From Streptococcus bovimastitidis (GTDB lineage: Bacteria; Bacillota; Bacilli; Lactobacillales; Streptococcaceae): a stretch of 64,000 nucleotides of DNA. The position numbers were made by a program, and so were the translations under genes. Under the pieces are notes generated by a model. The model saw nothing but the letters and a program-made list of their open reading frames with translations, was not told the DNA's origin and ran no database searches. Positions 29,101-37,635 of this stretch are shown piece by piece; within the stretch, counting starts at the first letter, position 1; each line of letters opens with the position of its first letter. The stretch spans positions 310,001 to 374,000 of the forward strand of contig NZ_LZDD01000001.1 of assembly GCF_001885095.1 (NCBI RefSeq), written 5' to 3'.

Positions 29101-29172
29101 AAAGACTGAGTATAATGCATAACCCCACCGCAGCTAATCCTTAGCCAGTGGAGAGCATTAAGCTCAGTTTTT
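29101..29172. terminator. Long rod-shaped bidirectional terminator
   Basis: A 72-nt structure with nested stems: 29101-29110 with 29163-29172 (10 bp, one G-T), AATGC/GCATT (29114-29118 with 29155-29159), CCAC/GTGG (29125-29128 with 29148-29151) and GCTAA/TTAGC (29133-29137 with 29141-29145). An A run precedes and T runs follow, so both alsD (+) and rqcH (-) transcripts can end here. Confidence 0.75.
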
Positions 29173-29173
29173 T

Positions 29174-30832
29174 CTACTTGATTTTCATAGCCTCAATCTT
29201 GTCTTTTTCAGGAGTGACCCGCAAGGTCCGCTGTCCAGTATAGGTGACAAAACCAGGTTTAGCAGCGCTTGGTTTATGAAGCTTTTTAGCCTCAATCATG
29301 TCCACTTGAACCAAGTTCGACAGGCGACCTTTAGAGTAATAGGCTGCTAATTCGGCTGCGTCAGTCTTAACCTCATCACTAGGATCAAGATTGTCCTTAA
29401 TAATGACATGGCTTCCTGGAATATCCTTAGCATGGAACCAGAGTTCACCTTTTTTGGCCAACTTGAAGGACAATTCTTCATTTTGGAGATTGTTGCGGCC
29501 CACCATAATAATGGTTTTACCATCGCTTGCCAGATACTGCTCTGGCTTTTTGCGTTTATGGCGCTTGTCCGTTGAACGACGCTTCATAAAGCCAGCTTCA
29601 ATTAATTCTTCTCGGATATCCTCAATTTCGTCTCGGTTGGCTTGCGACAGATTGTATTCAACACTCTCAAAGTAGGCAATGCTCTGCTTTGTTTCGGCAA
29701 TCAAACCAGAAAGATGTTTAACGGCTTCTTTTAATTTTTGGTATTTTTTAAAATAGCGCTGGGCATTTTGATTGGGAGTTAAGGCCAAGTCCAAAGCTAT
29801 TTCAATTTTTTCACCGGTATAATAGTTGTCTAGGACGACTGATTCTTTATTATTAGGAACTGAGTTCAAATAGGTCGTTAGCAGCTCCCCTTTTTGTCGG
29901 AAATCTTCCGCATTGTCAGTAGCCACCAATTCAGCCTCTTGCTTAGCTAATTTTTTGATATTTTTATCCAGCTCATTTTGAACCCGATGGATGAGATCAC
30001 TAGCTTGTTGAGTAACCCGATCGCGTTCAGCCTTGTCCTGGTAATAGAAGTCCAGTAAACTTGAAAGGTCTGTGAAGACTTGCTCCTGACTATCAGAAAA
30101 GACTACCGCTGCGAAAGCTTTCTCAGTCAAAGTCGGACAAGTAGGGACTGCGAAGAATTGACGGAAAGTAGGTAACTTTTGACCATTTTCTAATTGTTTA
30201 GCTAATTCTTGGGCACTATCACGACCTAAACCTTGGAACAAGCCCTGTAACTGTTTAGGTGTCAGCTCATTGGTTTGCAAGATTTCAAACAATTTTTCAT
30301 CATTGACGGTATAAGGATTTGCGCCAGTGTTTTTCGGTGGAGCAATGTATGTTGAACCCGGTAGAATGGTTCGATAGGAATTCTGTGAAAAACCAACATG
30401 CTTAATGGATTCAATAATCTTATCCTGAGCTCGGTCAACCAAAATAATATTGGAGTGTTTACCCATAATTTCTATGATTAGAGTCGCCTGTATGGCATCT
30501 CCGATTTCATTTTTATTGGAAACCCCAATTTCAATAATTCGGTCATTTTCAATCTGTTTAAAAGATTCAATCAATGCCCCTTGCAAATATTTACGCATAA
30601 TCATGGTAAAGGTATTTGGAAATTGCGGGTTTTGAAAATCTGCCTTTGTAACTTGTAATCTCCCAAAAACAGGATGAGCTGAAAGTAGTAGTTTGAAATT
30701 TTGGCGATGATTACGAATGGTCAAAACCAGTTCCCGTTCAAAAGGTTGATTAACTTTCTGAATGCGACCATTGACTAATTTATCAGATAATTCTTGAGTG
30801 AGATGATGTAAGAAAAAGCCATCAAAAGACAT
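29174..30832 (-). CDS. rqcH: NFACT-family RqcH / fibronectin-binding protein (FbpA, PavA-like)
   Basis: A 552-residue NFACT protein. Bacterial RqcH binds 50S subunits with stalled nascent chains and adds C-terminal alanine tails; streptococcal homologues (PavA, Fbp54) have also been described as fibronectin-binding adhesins without signal peptide. Visible parts are the NFACT-N domain (MSFDGFFLHHLTQELSDKL, IEIMGKHSNIILVD near 118-131), a coiled coil (about 280-320 and 360-400), and the NFACT-R domain with GELWFHAKDIPGSHVII near 455-471. No signal peptide is seen. It is a single-gene unit on the minus strand, convergent with alsD. Confidence 0.93.
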   Translation of the reverse strand: MSFDGFFLHHLTQELSDKLVNGRIQKVNQPFERELVLTIRNHRQNFKLLLSAHPVFGRLQVTKADFQNPQFPNTFTMIMRKYLQGALIESFKQIENDRIIEIGVSNKNEIGDAIQATLIIEIMGKHSNIILVDRAQDKIIESIKHVGFSQNSYRTILPGSTYIAPPKNTGANPYTVNDEKLFEILQTNELTPKQLQGLFQGLGRDSAQELAKQLENGQKLPTFRQFFAVPTCPTLTEKAFAAVVFSDSQEQVFTDLSSLLDFYYQDKAERDRVTQQASDLIHRVQNELDKNIKKLAKQEAELVATDNAEDFRQKGELLTTYLNSVPNNKESVVLDNYYTGEKIEIALDLALTPNQNAQRYFKKYQKLKEAVKHLSGLIAETKQSIAYFESVEYNLSQANRDEIEDIREELIEAGFMKRRSTDKRHKRKKPEQYLASDGKTIIMVGRNNLQNEELSFKLAKKGELWFHAKDIPGSHVIIKDNLDPSDEVKTDAAELAAYYSKGRLSNLVQVDMIEAKKLHKPSAAKPGFVTYTGQRTLRVTPEKDKIEAMKIK

Positions 30833-30839
30833 GGTTTCT

Positions 30840-31180
30840 CCTTTCTGTCTGCTTGATTAAACCATTATATCATAGCAGACAAGCAATAGGAAAAAAAGTT
30901 CTATTTAGCTTGTCGTTTTGATGAATAATATAAGTTGAATCAATTTTCTGTTTTCAAGGTAGACATTAATTCTATTTTATACTTTTCAAAGGTGGTTACG
31001 GATGACTTTAACAGTCAGGAGTTTGACGATTGAAGGTTGTAGATAATGAACTGCAGTGTAGTTCTCCAACTTTTAACGACACTCTTTAGAACTTGTAATC
31101 CTCCTTCGCTTTTTTATTTGTAGGCTCAGGCAGAAATCATCCACAGGATAATTTCTCTCCCCAAAGTCCAGAAATGAGCA
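30840..31180. other. Gene-free stretch between rqcH and the trp leader
   Basis: About 340 bp with no supported gene. It contains small inverted repeats (for example GACT/AGTC near 31004-31018 and GAACT/AGTTC near 31050-31065) and GGTTG/CCAAC near 31035-31075, which together could fold into a branched structure, but I found no T-box sequence or other known riboswitch core. The function, if any, is unknown. Confidence 0.4.
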
Positions 31181-31188
31181 AATTCTTC

Positions 31189-31216
31189 TTGCATTTTTCA
31201 GAAGATAAGCTATAAT
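31189..31216 (+). promoter_or_regulatory. Promoter of the trp transporter leader
   Basis: TTGCAT at 31189-31194, a 16-bp spacer and TATAAT at 31211-31216, 30 nt before the leader peptide ATG. Confidence 0.75.
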
Positions 31217-31245
31217 ATAAAAAAACACGAAAGGAAATCCATAAA

Positions 31246-31293
31246 ATGACTCACACTCAAGTAATGACTAAATGGCAAAGCTGGCATAGGTAA
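31246..31293 (+). CDS. Trp-containing leader peptide
   Basis: A 15-residue open frame, MTHTQVMTKWQSWHR, with a GGAAA-type ribosome site 7-8 nt before the ATG and a consensus promoter 30 nt upstream. Two of the last six codons are TGG (Trp), a rare residue, and the frame is followed by competing hairpins and a terminator before a predicted tryptophan transporter. This is the form of a classic attenuation leader peptide. It was recognised from sequence and position only; there is no proof of translation. Confidence 0.75.
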   Translation: MTHTQVMTKWQSWHR

Positions 31294-31310
31294 GTTGTGT
31301 TTATGGATTG

Positions 31311-31354
31311 GCATAGATACGACTTTTAGAGTACTTCTAAAAAGCTATCTATGC
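31311..31354 (+). promoter_or_regulatory. Attenuator pausing/antiterminator hairpin
   Basis: GCATAGATA (31311-31319) pairs with TATCTATGC (31346-31354), with an inner stem CTTTTAGA/TCTAAAAAG. The segment GCATAG is duplicated inside the leader-peptide frame (31284-31289), so the two can compete for CTATGC. In addition GCGCT (31353-31357) can pair with AGCGC (31375-31379), the left arm of the terminator, which would block termination. Confidence 0.6.
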
Positions 31355-31372
31355 GCTAAAATTTTAAAAATT

Positions 31373-31406
31373 AAAGCGCTCAGGGATACCCGAATGAGTG
31401 CTTTTT
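31373..31406 (+). terminator. Attenuator terminator before trpX
   Basis: AAAGCGCTC (31373-31381) pairs with GAGTGCTTT (31396-31404), one G-T pair, with a small GGG/CCC stem in the loop and TTTTTCTTTT after it; it sits between the leader peptide and the transporter genes. Confidence 0.75.
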
Positions 31407-31441
31407 CTTTTGGCAAAGAATGAAAATGAAGAGGAATAAAT

Positions 31442-32440
31442 ATGAAAAATAAACCCTTAATGGCGACCATCGCCCTCATCTTCTGTTTGGTTTTCTTTTC
31501 CTTATTTATGGAAAAAAGCAAGCAGCAAAATAATTTAGCGCAGAAGCCAGTCATAAAGGTTGGAATCTTACAGTTAGTAACCCATGAGGCTTTAGACCAA
31601 ATTGAAAAAGGGATTGAGGACCAACTGAAGAAAGAATCAGTTTCTGGCAAAAGAATTGAAATCACTCTTATGAACGCAGAAGGTGACCAAAGTAAAATTC
31701 AAACCATGAGCCGCCAATTAACGGCTGGTGGCAATGATATTGTTGTCGGGATTGCGACACCTGCTGCGCAAGGCTTAGCAGCAGCCACTAAAGACACACC
31801 AGTTGTGATGTCAGCCATTACTGATCCTGTTGGTGCCAAGTTGGTTAAAAACTTAGAGCAACCTGAAGCCAATGTCACAGGCTTGTCCAATCATGTGCCT
31901 TTAAAACAAACATTGACCATGATTAAAGACCTAACACCTTACGTTAAAAAGATTGGGATTCTCTATGCTAGCAATGAAGATAATTCAGTTTCTCAGGTTA
32001 GAGATTTCACGAAATTAGCTAAGAAACAAGGATATCAGGTCATTCCATATGCGGTACCATCGACCAATGAGGTTCCCTCAACTATGTCAATTATGACCGG
32101 CAAAGTTGATGCTATCTTTGTACCCCAAGATAATACTATTGCCTCAGCCTTTTCGTCAGTTATAAGCGCCAGCAATTCTGCCAAAATACCTGTCTACTCA
32201 AGTGTGGATACTATGGTGGAGCAAGGCAGTTTAGGGTCAATTTCGCAAAGTCAGTATGATTTGGGTGTTGAGACGGCTAAGCAAGTCCAAGCATTGATTG
32301 CCGGTCGTTCGGTTAGTCAGGTGCCGGTTAAGATTGTTGATACTGGTAAGCCGTTGATTAATAAAGAAGCTGCCAAAGCTTTAGGAATTAGCATCCCAGA
32401 AAAATATCAAAGGTCAGCAACAATTGTTGGTAAGAAGTAG
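31442..32440 (+). CDS. trpX: ABC transporter substrate-binding protein (TrpX-like)
   Basis: A 332-residue periplasmic-binding-type protein of the ABC_sub_bind (DUF534) family: KVGILQLVTHEALDQIEKGIEDQL, DIVVGIATPAAQGLAAATKDTPVVMSAITDPVGAKLV and LYASNEDNS-VSQV are typical. The N-terminus has one hydrophobic segment (about 5-22) without a clear lipobox, so it may be membrane-anchored by an uncleaved signal. Homologues in streptococci with the same gene order (binding protein, permease, ATPase) are predicted to take up tryptophan; the Trp-codon leader upstream supports that substrate here. GAGGA precedes the ATG by 6-7 nt. Confidence 0.88.
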   Translation: MKNKPLMATIALIFCLVFFSLFMEKSKQQNNLAQKPVIKVGILQLVTHEALDQIEKGIEDQLKKESVSGKRIEITLMNAEGDQSKIQTMSRQLTAGGNDIVVGIATPAAQGLAAATKDTPVVMSAITDPVGAKLVKNLEQPEANVTGLSNHVPLKQTLTMIKDLTPYVKKIGILYASNEDNSVSQVRDFTKLAKKQGYQVIPYAVPSTNEVPSTMSIMTGKVDAIFVPQDNTIASAFSSVISASNSAKIPVYSSVDTMVEQGSLGSISQSQYDLGVETAKQVQALIAGRSVSQVPVKIVDTGKPLINKEAAKALGISIPEKYQRSATIVGKK

Positions 32441-32449
32441 GAGGTCATT

Positions 32450-33319
32450 ATGATTATTTCATCTGTTTCACAAGGTATTATGTGGGCTATCCTAGGTTTA
32501 GGAATCTATTTGACCTTCAGAATTTTAAATTTCCCCGATATGACTACGGAAGGTTCTTTCCCACTTGGTGGGGCTGTTGCCGTGACGGCTATCAATTTGG
32601 GGCTTAATCCCTTTCTTGCTACTTTTTTAGGGATGTTAGCGGGAGCTCTAGCTGGGCTAGCGACAGGTCTTCTCTATACAAAGGGGAAGATTCCAACTAT
32701 CTTAGCAGGTATTCTGGTTATGACCTCTTGTAATTCCATTATGTTAATGGTTATGGGGCGGGCTAATCTTGGCTTGCAGGATTTAAAAAGACTGCAAGAC
32801 TACCTTCCTTTTGCACCACATGTCAATAACCTCTTTCTAGGTTTCCTGGCTGTGACTATTATTATTAGTCTCTTAATTTACTTCCTCTATACCGATTTAG
32901 GTCAGGCTTACATTGCGACTGGTGATAATCGGGATATGGCTAAAAGTTTTGGCATTAATACTGATCGCATGGAGTTAATGGGTCTGGTCGTTTCCAATGG
33001 ACTTATTGGTCTATCTGGGGCATTAGTTAGTCAACAAGATGGCTATGCCGATGTTTCTAAAGGAATTGGTGTCATTGTTATTGGACTTGCTTCAATTATT
33101 ATTGGTGAAGTCTTATATTCTATCAATTTAACTCTTTTTGAGCGGCTAGTGGCCATCGTCGTGGGTTCTATCTTGTACCAATTTCTGATTGCTGCCGTTA
33201 TTGCTTTAGGCTTCAATACCAACTACTTGAAACTATTCAGTGCACTTGTCCTTGCCATGTGCTTAGTCTTGCCTGTTCTGCGCAAGCGATTCTTTAAGGA
33301 AGTGAGGTTATCACGATGA
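32450..33319 (+). CDS. trpY: ABC transporter permease (TrpY-like)
   Basis: A 289-residue permease of the branched-chain amino acid/sugar (LivH/RbsC-like) fold with about eight hydrophobic helices. Typical blocks are GLGIYLTFRILNFPDMTTEGSF near residue 15-36, ATGDNRDMAKSFGINTDRMELMGLVVSNGLIGLSGALVSQQDG near 160-202. It begins 9 bp after trpX with a GGAGG ribosome site and overlaps the ATPase gene by 4 bp, so the three parts are made in a coupled way. Confidence 0.9.
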   Translation: MIISSVSQGIMWAILGLGIYLTFRILNFPDMTTEGSFPLGGAVAVTAINLGLNPFLATFLGMLAGALAGLATGLLYTKGKIPTILAGILVMTSCNSIMLMVMGRANLGLQDLKRLQDYLPFAPHVNNLFLGFLAVTIIISLLIYFLYTDLGQAYIATGDNRDMAKSFGINTDRMELMGLVVSNGLIGLSGALVSQQDGYADVSKGIGVIVIGLASIIIGEVLYSINLTLFERLVAIVVGSILYQFLIAAVIALGFNTNYLKLFSALVLAMCLVLPVLRKRFFKEVRLSR

Positions 33320-34074
33320 CTAAAATAATTGAATTAATCAATGCCTCAGTAGTCGTTAACAATGGTTTTGATGATCATAAAACGATATTAGATGATGTTT
33401 CTCTCACGATTTATGAACATGACTTCATTACTATTTTGGGGGGGAACGGTGCTGGAAAATCAACCCTTTTCAATGTCATTGCTGGAACCTTACTCCTAAG
33501 CAGTGGTCAGATTAAGATTCTTGGTATCGATGTGACTAAAATGGGTGCTGAGCGTCGGGCCAAGTATTTGGCTCGGGTTTTCCAGGATCCCAAAATGGGG
33601 ACAGCCCCTCGGATGACAGTTGCTGAAAACCTCTTGATTGCGGAAAAACGGGGGGACAAACGTCAGCTGAAGCGCCGCTCTCTTAATGAACGCCAGCAAC
33701 ATTTCACGGAACTTTTAGCAAAAACGGGCAATGGCTTGGAAAAACATATGGAAACGCCAACTGGCCTCTTGTCTGGCGGACAGAGACAGGCCCTAAGTCT
33801 ATTGATGGCAACCCTCAAACGTCCAGACCTCTTACTTTTGGACGAGCACACGGCAGCTCTGGATCCTAAGACCTCTCAGTCACTAATGACGTTAACGGAC
33901 ACTTTCGTTCGTGATGACCAACTGACAGCCTTGATGATTACCCACCATATGGAAGACGCCTTAACCTACGGCAATCGCCTGATTGTGATGAAGGACGGCA
34001 AAATCGTCAAAGACTTGGATGGGGTAAGCAAATCGCAACTTAGCATTGCTGATTATTACCTCTTATTTGAATAG
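33316..34074 (+). CDS. trpZ: ABC transporter ATPase (TrpZ-like)
   Basis: A 252-residue nucleotide-binding subunit with Walker A GGNGAGKSTLF near residue 42, Q-loop FQDPKMGT, signature LLSGGQRQALSLLMA near 153, Walker B LLLLDEHTAAL near 172 (DE followed by H in place of the usual P) and the H-loop in ITHHMEDAL near 215. It starts in the ATGA overlap with the permease. Energises the tryptophan-type uptake system. The operon ends at the terminator at 34079. Confidence 0.92.
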   Translation: MTKIIELINASVVVNNGFDDHKTILDDVSLTIYEHDFITILGGNGAGKSTLFNVIAGTLLLSSGQIKILGIDVTKMGAERRAKYLARVFQDPKMGTAPRMTVAENLLIAEKRGDKRQLKRRSLNERQQHFTELLAKTGNGLEKHMETPTGLLSGGQRQALSLLMATLKRPDLLLLDEHTAALDPKTSQSLMTLTDTFVRDDQLTALMITHHMEDALTYGNRLIVMKDGKIVKDLDGVSKSQLSIADYYLLFE

Positions 34075-34078
34075 AAGG

Positions 34079-34105
34079 AAAAGGTCTGAATTTTTTCAGC
34101 CTTTT
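34079..34105 (+). terminator. trpXYZ operon terminator
   Basis: Stem AAAAGG/CCTTTT (34079-34084 with 34100-34105) plus CTGAA/TTCAG (34086-34090 with 34095-34099), one bulged base, and a run of T. Confidence 0.8.
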
Positions 34106-34159
34106 TTTGGAAAATTGTGGCCCTAATAGGTTGAGAGATAAGACGAACAGACAAAAATA

Positions 34160-34168
34160 TGCTATACT
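34160..34168 (+). promoter_or_regulatory. Extended -10 promoter of rnjB
   Basis: TGCTATACT with TATACT at 34163-34168, about 86 nt before the ATG; the leader holds a small GTAGC/GCTAC hairpin (34179-34191). Confidence 0.55.
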
Positions 34169-34253
34169 AATATGGAGTGTAGCAGAGCTACAAAGCAGTA
34201 ATTCGACTTACAAAGTAAGGACCGTTTGTAATAAATTAATTTAAAGGAGTAAC

Positions 34254-35915
34254 ATGAGTGATATAAAAATTATCGCCTTGGGAGGAGTTCGTGAATATGG
34301 TAAGAACTTCTACTTGGTCGAAGTCAACGAATCAATATTTATTTTGGATGCAGGATTAAAATACCCTGAAAATGAACAATTAGGGGTCGATTTAGTCATC
34401 CCCAACTTGGATTATGTGATTGAAAATAAAGAGAAAGTTCAAGGAGTTTTCCTTAGTCATGGACACGCCGATGCCATTGGTGCCTTATCTTATCTCTTGG
34501 CAGAAGTACCTGTACCAGTCTTTGGGTCAGAATTGACCATTGAATTGGCTAAATTGTATGTCAAAATGAACAATGCCACTAAGAAATTTAATAACTTCCA
34601 TGTGGTTGATAGTGAAACCGAAATTGAATTTAAAGATGGTCTTGTTTCCTTTTTTAAAACAACCCACTCTATTCCTGAAAGCTTAGGAATTGTGATTGGC
34701 ACTGACCAAGGTAATATTGTCTATACTGGTGATTTCAAATTTGACCAGGCAGCTCGTCCAGGCTACCAAACAGATCTAGCTCGTTTAGCAGAAATTGGTA
34801 AAGAAGGTACTTTAGCCTTGCTTTCCGCTTCAGCTAATGCCACTTCAGTCGTTCAAACAGCTTCTGAGTCAGAAGTTGGCGAAGAGATGAACCAAGTCAT
34901 TGGGGATGCAGAAGGTCGCGTTATCGTGGCAGCCGTTGCTTCCAACTTAGTTCGGATTCAGCAAGTCTTTGATTCAGCAGCGGCTTTTGGTCGTCGTGTT
35001 GTCTTAACAGGTAGTGATGTTGAAAATGTTGTTCGTACAGCTATTCGTTTGAAAAAATTAATGATTATTGATGAAAAATTATTAATCAAACCAAAAGATA
35101 TGGCTAAGTATGAAGACCATGAGTTGATCATTTTAGAAGCTGGTAAGATGGGTGAACCTATTAACAGCTTGCAAAAAATGGCTAACGGTCGTCACCGTTA
35201 TGTGGAAATCAAAAAAGGTGACTTGGTCTATATTGTAACCACACCAAATGTTTCGAAAGAAGCTATGGTAGCACGTGTGGAAAACTTGATTTACAAGGCA
35301 GGCGCAAGCGTTAAATTGATTACCCAAAACCTTCGCGTTTCAGGTCATGCGAATGGTCGTGATTTGCAATTGATGTTAAATCTCATCAAGCCTAAGTACC
35401 TCTTCCCAGTTCAAGGGGAATACCGTGACTTAGCAGCTCATGCTGATTTAGCGGAAGAAGTAGGTCATTACCCAGAAAATATCTATATCATGAAACGTGG
35501 CGACATTATGAACCTCAATCCAGAAGGCTTCTTACATGAAGGTGGAGTTCCTGCCTCTGATGTTATGATTGATGGTAATGCTATTGGTGATGTCGGTAAT
35601 ATTGTTCTTCGTGACCGTAAAGTTTTATCTGAAGATGGTATTTTCATCGTTGTTATTACTGTTAATAAACGTGAGAAGAAAATTGTTTCGAAAGCTAAAG
35701 TCAATACCCGTGGTTTTGTCTATGTTAAGAAGAGCCGTGATATTTTACGCGAAAGCGCTGAGTTAGTGAATGAGACAGTTGGCAACTACCTGCTTCAAGA
35801 TAATTTTGATTGGGGGGAACTAAAAGGTTCTGTCCGCGATGAACTTTCAAAATTCTTGTTCGAACAAACCAAACGTCGCCCTGCGATTCTTCCAGTAGTC
35901 ATGGAAGTACGTTAA
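34254..35915 (+). CDS. rnjB: Ribonuclease J2
   Basis: A 553-residue RNase J with metallo-beta-lactamase, beta-CASP and C-terminal domains. The metal motif reads LSHGHADAIGAL near residue 68, where RNase J1 has HGHEDH; loss of the Glu and last His is the mark of RNase J2, which has weak catalysis of its own and works in a complex with J1. Other conserved parts are YTGDFKFDQ near 158 and SGHANGRDL near 364. Shine-Dalgarno AAAGGAG precedes the ATG. Gene order rnjB-estA is as in other streptococci. Confidence 0.93.
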   Translation: MSDIKIIALGGVREYGKNFYLVEVNESIFILDAGLKYPENEQLGVDLVIPNLDYVIENKEKVQGVFLSHGHADAIGALSYLLAEVPVPVFGSELTIELAKLYVKMNNATKKFNNFHVVDSETEIEFKDGLVSFFKTTHSIPESLGIVIGTDQGNIVYTGDFKFDQAARPGYQTDLARLAEIGKEGTLALLSASANATSVVQTASESEVGEEMNQVIGDAEGRVIVAAVASNLVRIQQVFDSAAAFGRRVVLTGSDVENVVRTAIRLKKLMIIDEKLLIKPKDMAKYEDHELIILEAGKMGEPINSLQKMANGRHRYVEIKKGDLVYIVTTPNVSKEAMVARVENLIYKAGASVKLITQNLRVSGHANGRDLQLMLNLIKPKYLFPVQGEYRDLAAHADLAEEVGHYPENIYIMKRGDIMNLNPEGFLHEGGVPASDVMIDGNAIGDVGNIVLRDRKVLSEDGIFIVVITVNKREKKIVSKAKVNTRGFVYVKKSRDILRESAELVNETVGNYLLQDNFDWGELKGSVRDELSKFLFEQTKRRPAILPVVMEVR

Positions 35916-35980
35916 GTTTCATTTAAGAGGCTTGTTTTACTATTAAATAGTAGAACTATTAAAGTAATTGACAAATAGGC

Positions 35981-36025
35981 AGCGGGAAGGCTGCGATTCT
36001 TTAAAATCGCTCTTCTCGCTCTTTT
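35981..36025 (+). terminator. rnjB terminator
   Basis: AGCGGGAAG (35981-35989) pairs with CTTCTCGCT (36012-36020, one G-T), with an inner GCGATT/AATCGC hairpin, followed by CTTTTT. Confidence 0.8.
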
Positions 36026-36052
36026 TAACCACTAGAAAGAGAAGGAAGTTTT

Positions 36053-36838
36053 ATGGCAACTTTAAATATTGAATACCGTTCAGAAGCCTTGGGCATGGAG
36101 CGTCAAGTTAATGTCATTTATCCCGACCAGTCATCCTTGGCTAAGGATGAGCAAGGCGATACTGATATTCCTGTCTTGTATTTATTGCATGGTATGGGTG
36201 GTAATGAGAATTCTTGGCAAAAAAGGACGAATATTGAACGTCTGATCAGACATACTAATCTGATTGTTGTTATGCCTTCAACAGATTTAGGATGGTACAC
36301 AGATACAGCTTCTGGGCTTCCTTATTACCAAGCACTAGCTGTGGAATTGCCTGAGGTGTTGAGAAGCTTTTTCCCAAATATGACCCAGAAACGTGAAAAA
36401 ACATTTATTGCTGGCCTTTCGATGGGTGGCTATGGTGCCTTTAAGTTGGCGCTTAAGACTAATCGCTTTTCATATGCCGCTTCATTTTCAGGTGCTTTAA
36501 CCACGCCAAGTACTGGTTTTGATGACATGGATCCTAATACCTTGAGATATTGGCAGGGTATCTTTGGTGATTTCCAGACAACTGATATTGAGCAACATCA
36601 ATTACGGTCAATGGTTCCTGAAGCTGATGGTCAGACTAAATTTTATGCTTGGTGTGGTTTTGAAGATTTTCTTTTTGAGGCTAATGAAACAGCAGTGGCA
36701 GAGTTCAAGGATTTGGGCATGGATATCATCTATAAGAAAGATCATGGAACTCACGAATGGTATTATTGGAATCAACAATTGGAAGTGCTGCTAGACTGGT
36801 TGCCAATCAATTACGTTAAAGAAGAAAGACTTTCCTAG
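36053..36838 (+). CDS. estA: EstA-type carboxylesterase (tributyrin esterase)
   Basis: A 261-residue alpha/beta hydrolase of the esterase D family. The nucleophile elbow is GLSMGGYGA near residue 119-127, an oxyanion region is [12 protein letters not shown] near 45, and the catalytic His is in [12 protein letters not shown] near 235. It resembles streptococcal EstA, an esterase for short-chain esters (also described to deacetylate host sialic acids in pneumococcus). No signal peptide. The gene lies behind rnjB and its terminator and is followed by a membrane protease 14 bp later. Confidence 0.92.
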   Translation: MATLNIEYRSEALGMERQVNVIYPDQSSLAKDEQGDTDIPVLYLLHGMGGNENSWQKRTNIERLIRHTNLIVVMPSTDLGWYTDTASGLPYYQALAVELPEVLRSFFPNMTQKREKTFIAGLSMGGYGAFKLALKTNRFSYAASFSGALTTPSTGFDDMDPNTLRYWQGIFGDFQTTDIEQHQLRSMVPEADGQTKFYAWCGFEDFLFEANETAVAEFKDLGMDIIYKKDHGTHEWYYWNQQLEVLLDWLPINYVKEERLS

Positions 36839-36852
36839 TCAAGGAGTTAAGA

Positions 36853-37575
36853 ATGAAAAAATTTTTTAAAGCCTTACTCTGGCTGCCCACCAAAATCTTA
36901 GAATTGATATGGCGCATTATTTGGGGTTTTGTCCAAACCATCTTGGTTTTGGCTATTATCTTTTTTGGTTTGATATATTATTCTAATCATAGTAATTCAG
37001 CCTTTGCCAATCAGATTTCTAATGTTAGCAACCAGATTGTGACCATTTATAATCTTTGGAAAAATTCAGAATCACATTCTGAAAAGAACAGTCAGGCTTT
37101 AGCTTCGGATAATTACCAGCATAACCATGGTATTAAATGGTCAAAGAATGAAGCAACTGTCTTTATCAAAACCACTAATCTTATTTTTCTAAATGCCTAT
37201 CAAGCAGCAATTAATAATTGGAATCAGACCGGTGCCTTTCACTTTACAGTAGTCAATGACAGCAGTAAAGCAGATATCATCGCTGATGAATCCAATGACA
37301 AAAGTGTTAGTGCAGCAGGTTTAGCTAATGTTGAGAGCCAAACTTTAACCAAAAAGATTACCAGTGTAAAAGTCTATTTAAATAGCTATTATCTCTTGGA
37401 TAAACAATATGGTTATGGTACAGACCGCATTGTCCATACGGCTGAACATGAGTTAGGACATGCTGTGGGCTTAGACCACAATGATAACGAGGAATCGGTC
37501 ATGCAGTCAGCAGGTTCTTTCTATGGCATTACAGTTACTGATGTTAAAGAATTAAAAGACTTGTATCAAAACTAA
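36853..37575 (+). CDS. Membrane-anchored zinc metalloprotease (matrixin-like)
   Basis: A 240-residue protein with a hydrophobic N-terminal segment (about 17-43) that would anchor it with the rest outside the cell. The zinc motif EHELGHAVGLDHN is near residues 198-210 (HExxHxxGxxH), followed by the Met-turn in ESVMQSAG, so it belongs to the metzincin/matrixin clan. The middle (about 90-185) is the presumed substrate-binding domain. Shine-Dalgarno AAGGAG is 7 nt before the ATG. It probably forms an operon with estA. Targets are unknown. Confidence 0.9.
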   Translation: MKKFFKALLWLPTKILELIWRIIWGFVQTILVLAIIFFGLIYYSNHSNSAFANQISNVSNQIVTIYNLWKNSESHSEKNSQALASDNYQHNHGIKWSKNEATVFIKTTNLIFLNAYQAAINNWNQTGAFHFTVVNDSSKADIIADESNDKSVSAAGLANVESQTLTKKITSVKVYLNSYYLLDKQYGYGTDRIVHTAEHELGHAVGLDHNDNEESVMQSAGSFYGITVTDVKELKDLYQN

Positions 37576-37620
37576 GACGAAATAAATATGGAAAAAATGT
37601 TCCTATCAGGGGCATTTTTT

Positions 37621-37629
37621 TGCTACAAT
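37621..37629 (+). promoter_or_regulatory. Extended -10 of the ABC-F gene, 6 nt before the ATG
   Basis: TGCTACAAT (TACAAT 37624-37629), then GACAAT and the ATG at 37636. Transcription would begin at or next to the A of the start codon. No Shine-Dalgarno is seen. Confidence 0.6.
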
Positions 37630-37635
37630 GACAAT

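Noticed and set aside
30840-31240. Possible T-box or other tRNA-sensing leader for the trp transporter
   Set aside because: No AGGGTGGNACCGCG-type T-box sequence or specifier-loop layout was found; the regulatory signals start with the promoter at 31189.
31345-31665. A 106-codon open frame on the minus strand over the trp attenuator and trpX start
   Set aside because: It lies antisense to trpX and its leader, has no ribosome site and its composition reflects the complement of the transporter gene.
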